Origin: Baffinella frigidus
Taxonomy: Eukaryota > Cryptophyceae > Cryptomonadales > Baffinellaceae
Direction: 5' to 3'
Assembly: GCA_026770585.1 (NCBI GenBank)
Contig: MU646475.1
Span: forward strand, 31,767 to 41,935
DNA length: 10,169 nt
Positions 1 through 4,900 of this stretch are shown here, piece by piece. A program made the translations under genes and the position numbers. Within the stretch, counting starts at the first letter, position 1; each line of letters starts with the position of its first letter. Below the pieces are notes generated by a model. It searched no databases and was not told where the DNA came from. It saw only the letters and a program-made list of their open reading frames with translations.

Positions 1-65
1 CTTCTCCCCCCTCCAATAGTGCGCTCAAGCTTCTTAGTGGTTCCCAAACTCGAAATCCGAAACAG

Positions 66-165
66 GTACGCGAACGCGGACCTGACCCCGGACGAGCTTC
101 TCGGCGATGACCAGAAGACCTTCGGCAACTTCAACGACGCGATCACCCGTAACCCCATCTACCAG
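66..165 (+). CDS. Exon 1 of the unknown gene (first visible exon)
   Basis: The frame reads YANADLTPDELLGDD, then QKTFGNFNDAITRNPIYQ, up to a CAG|GTTTCG donor. The acceptor is AACAG at 61-65, so the exon opens with the last base of a split codon; it could instead extend further left in the same open frame. The donor is phase 0. The segment is acidic and polar, unlike the basic middle of the protein. The last 18 residues are echoed by the exon-like copy at 272-334. The true start codon is not in the window. Confidence 0.55.
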
Positions 166-1930
166 GTTTCGAGCCCCCCCCCCAGTCTATTTGTTCTCAC
201 TCGTTTGGGTCGTTCCCTCTCCAAAGTTGACGGGTTTGTACCGGGAACCCAGAACGTCAACTTGTGAAAAGTCCGTGAGCGAGACGGCGTTGGGCGACTT
301 CAACGAAGCCATCTCCGGCAACCCGATCTACCAAGTCTGTCTCGGTTTATTTGGGCTCACCAATCTGCTTCCCCCGGGCGCCTTTCCTCCCCAAAGTTGA
401 CGGGGTTGTACCACGAAACGAGGAATGTCAACTCGTGAATAGTCTGTGATCTACCAGGTGCACCCCGCTAGCTCTGCCGCGCTCTATTCGGTCGCACCGT
501 ATTGCCGAGACTCCGCGCAGTCTATTTGGGCTCGCCACTTTGGTGCGCCCAAGGTCGTTTCCGCTCGAAAGTTGACAGGTTTGTACTGCGCTCCCAGAAC
601 GTCAAGTTGAGAATGGTCAGAAAGCCGGTCTGGTCTAACAAGGTTTGCTCCTCCGCCCGCCGCTCTCGGCGCTGCCCGGTGTTTTGCAGAGAGAGAGAGA
701 GTGTGAGAGAGAGAGAGACAGAGCCAGAGCCAGAGAGGGAGCGAGAGAGGGAGCGAGAGAGGCAGAGAGAAAGATAGAGAGAAAGAGAGAGAGAAAGATA
801 GAGAGAAAGATAGAGAGAAAGAGAGAGAAAGAGAGAGGAGGGTGTCGATGTCGCCCCTTTCTGTCCACACGCGTGCTCCCAGCCCCCAACACCCAGGCAC
901 CACCCTGCAGGGCGTCGGGCCGGACTACACGGACGGGGTCCCCCTCTCGCAGTTTGTCGAGGAGCGCGCGGCCCCCCAGATGCTCCGCCAGGCTATGCCC
1001 GAGGTACACCAAACCCTACACCCTACACCCTACACCCTACACCCTACACCCTACACCCTACACCCTACACCATCTAAACCCCCATCATGCTAAACCCTGA
1101 ACATTGAATACTAAACGTTACACATTGAATACTAATCGTTAAACATTGAATACTGATCGTTACATGCCTCTCCCCTCTCCCCTCTTCGCCTTGAACTCGA
1201 ACGGCCCTAACGGCTCTCGCCTTCACCGCACAGCGGGAGGAGCCTCGATCAGCCGCGGATCTAACGCGAGAACGGTTTTAATTTGAAACCATTGGATCCA
1301 ATGAAAATTACTACACGAATGCTTTAATATTACTAGTAAACCTCATTGTGTGTAGTAAATTTCATTGCCAGAAAGTTTTAAATTAAAACCGTTTCCCTAT
1401 GAGATCGTCGAGGTGCGCGAGCAACACTGAACCCAACACCCGACACCCAGGGATCAAGTGACTTGTTGTGGACAGGGATCAAGTGACTTGCTACGTGTCG
1501 GGTGTTGGTGCTATGTGTCGGGTGTTGGGTTGCTACCCTGCGTAGCAAGTCACTTGATCCCTGTCCACTAGGCCGAAAGTACACCATGCCGATCATATGA
1601 TGTATTTGTTGAGGACCGTTGAGCCGACCGACCGATGAAACTTGCTGCGTGTGTACTCCCAACGGTAACCGCGCTGACCCCGACACAGCGGGAGGAGGCG
1701 CCGCGGATGATGGTGATGCGCGACCGCGCGGGCCAGCTCCGCGCGGTCGACCCCCGCATGATCCGCGGCCTCCAGGTGGAGCGCATGCACGAGCGCGCCA
1801 TGGCCGTCGAGCGCCACAACGCCATGGTCAAACCCCGACACCCGACATCCTGGACACGGAACCCGACACCCGACACCCTGTACCAACCTTGAACCTGGAA
1901 CCCGAAAACCGCAACCCGCAACCCGCAACC

Positions 1931-1969
<39 letters not shown>

Positions 1970-4900
1970 ACCCTTTAACACGGAACCAACCCTATACCAA
2001 CCCGAACCCCGAAACCCATAGCTGTGGCAACCTGGAACGCGGAAGGCGGAAGGCGGAACCCGAAACGAAGGCTGGAACCCGGAACCCGGAACGCGGAACC
2101 CGAAACGAAGGCGGAACCCGAAACCCCGAAACGCGAACGCAGGTGCGGCAGCTCCTCGCGGCGCGCCGCCAGCGCGCGATGGCCGCGGCCGCCGTCGCCC
2201 CCACCAAGGTCCCGCCCCTTCCTGCAGACCACAGGTCCCCTACACTTTTCCTCGCTCAATGGCCGCCGTCGCCCCCACCAAGGTCCTGCCCCTGCCTGCA
2301 GACCACAGGTCCCCTACAGTTTCCCTCTCTCAATGGCCGCCGTCAACCCCACCAAGGTCCGCTTCCTCCCCCAGAGCGGTGCCACGCCGCATTTGCTGTC
2401 GGGATTGGCCCTGTGGCCCAGAGAGGAGGTCGAACCCCCATCTAGGGTTTACGGTTTCGAGTCTGGAGCCCCCAAGACGGCGTACTTCTCATTCCAGTTT
2501 TGTGGTGAACCTGTGGTCTGGAGCTAACCCTAAACCCCAAACCCGGAACCCTCGCGCCTCAAGACCAACCCTACACCCCAAACCTTGCCCCCTAGGGGAA
2601 ACCCAACCTTGGGAAATCCTGAATCCTAGACCCAATTCCCCTTCAGACTGCCAGCCACTCGAGGCGGAAAGCGGAAATATTGTGAAGGTGGGGCAGTTAC
2701 AACAAAAACAGGCTTGGTCACGTAGCTAGCAGAATTATGTTAGCTCCGTGACCAAACGCGCCTATTTCTGTGAAACTCACTACACACCGCCCCACTTGTA
2801 AATAAACCCGGGTTTGAAAATCCTGGCACTCGCAAGCTTGAGTGGTCTCCCAGAAGGTCTTTTGGTCGAACCAAGGGCCGGATGCGGACGCTGGCCTTGC
2901 ACGCCACACCCTCCACCCTAACCCCTAGCCCCTAGCCCCCCACCTCTCACGCCCAAACGTTCACCCCTGACACCCCTGCTTCCGGTCTTTGCCACGGTTG
3001 CGCGGCGTCCCAAGGCGGCTCTCTCCGTTAACACCTAACCCCAACCTTGCAGAACCCTCCACCCTAACCCCTCACAACCCACCCCCCCCCCCTTGAGGCG
3101 CGCAAGGTCGCGTCCCCGGAGGCCCCTCAGGCGGCGCTTTGAGGTCTCTCAGAAAGCCTCTGCGGCGAACAAGGGCCAGATGCAGATACCGACCTCGCAA
3201 GCCTCCACCGTAACCCCTCACACCCCACATCCCCCGTCAGGCGCGCAAGAGTGCGTCCCCGAAGGTGGCGGTCTCGAAGAAGGCCTCTTCGGCGAAGAAG
3301 GGGCAGATGCAGATGCTCACGGACATGCCGTCCTCGCAGGGCCGCGTCTGGGGCAAGGTGCCCCCAAACCCCGAACCCCGAAACCGTCCTTGATTAATAA
3401 TCCCCAATTGATCCCTAATTATCCCTAATTATTCTCTAGATATTCCCTGAGTAATCCCGAAACCCGGAACCCGGAACCCAGAAACCGTCCTTGATCAATA
3501 CCCAATCAATCCCTAAATCATCCGTAAATATTGCCTGATTAATCCCAAAACCCGAACCCCGAAAGCCTGAACCATCCCGGGGTTGGGTTTGGGATGTAGG
3601 GTGGCGGGATGAAGTAGGGATGGTTGGACGAAGAAAGGGCAGATGCAGATGCTGACTGACATGCTGTCGTCCGAGGGCCGTGGTTTGGGTTAAGGTAACC
3701 TTTCAACCCGATACCCGAGACCCGATACCATATACCCTGCACCCTACACCATTTACCCTACACCCTACACCCTACACCCTACACCCTACACCATACACCC
3801 TACACCCTACACCCTACACCCTTCATCCTACACCCTACACCCTACACCCTACACTACACCCTACACCCTACACCGACCTGGCGCCGCACCCTAGAACCCA
3901 AACGCCACAACCCTCAACCCCTAAACCCCAACTCCCCGCACTCTGATCCGTAAAACCCTAATCTCTAAAACCATCTCTGAACCCCTAATCTCCAAAACCC
4001 AAACCCCACACGCTACATCAACGCTCACCCCAAAACGCCACACCCTAATCGCTCAACTCTCAACGCAAACACGGCACACCCTAATCGCTCAACTCCCAAC
4101 GCAAACCAGGTGTACAACCCGGTTCTGGTGGCGCTCCCGGGGCAGGCCAAGGTCTCAACCCAAACCCCGACAACCCGAAACCACGAAACCCCGAAACCTC
4201 GAAACTCCGAAAACCCGAAAACCCGAAACCCCGAAAGGCTTCCGGGGCAGGCCAAGGTGGGAACCCTAGCCCTTAACCCCCGAAACCCCAAAACCCCGAA
4301 ACCCCAAAACCCCGAAACCCCACAACCCCACAACCCTGAACCCGAACCCCTGACCCCCTGACCCCTCAACCCTCCCCCCCCGCAACGCTCCTCCCCAAAC
4401 CCGAACCCTAACCCCTCCTCCCCAGACCCCAACCGCTGAATCAGAAACGCTGGGTTGCAGGCGGACGCCTCGGTGCTGACGGGTCTCGCGAAGAAGGAGT
4501 TCGAGAAGTGGGACAAGCTCTCCACCAAGCTCAACAAGGTGCGAACGCATAGTGTCGTAGTGGTCACTAATAGTGTTGTAGTGCTGACGGGATACCAAGG
4601 GATTTTCTGCCCAAATCGGGCCGCCTTTCCGTTACCTTATCCGTAGGAACCCCCCTATGTCCCTACGCTATTGCCTACCGTAGGGTCCTTTGTCTTATTG
4701 CTTGTGGGTTATTCACGGACGCCTCGGTGCTGACGGGTCTCGCGAACAAGGAGTTCGACACGTGGGACAAGCTCTCCACCAAGCTCAACAAGGTGCCAAC
4801 TACTGGCGGTGTAGTGCTCACTAATAGCATTGCAGTGCTGACTAATAGCATTGTAGTGCTGACCTATCCACGCAGCGGAATTCGAAGGGATTCCTTGACG

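Noticed and set aside
484-1012. Long frames across the GA tract (Leu/Ser-rich on -, Arg/Glu-rich on +)
   Set aside because: They are direct translations of a dinucleotide-type repeat and have no non-repetitive coding support.
1014-1069. CRISPR-like array
   Set aside because: The repeats are contiguous 7-mers without spacers, and the sequence is eukaryotic.
4025-4598. Minus-strand frame of about 180 residues rich in Gly, Phe and Val
   Set aside because: It reads the CCCGAAA/CCCCAAAA repeats and the antisense of exons 6 and 7; composition follows the repeat.
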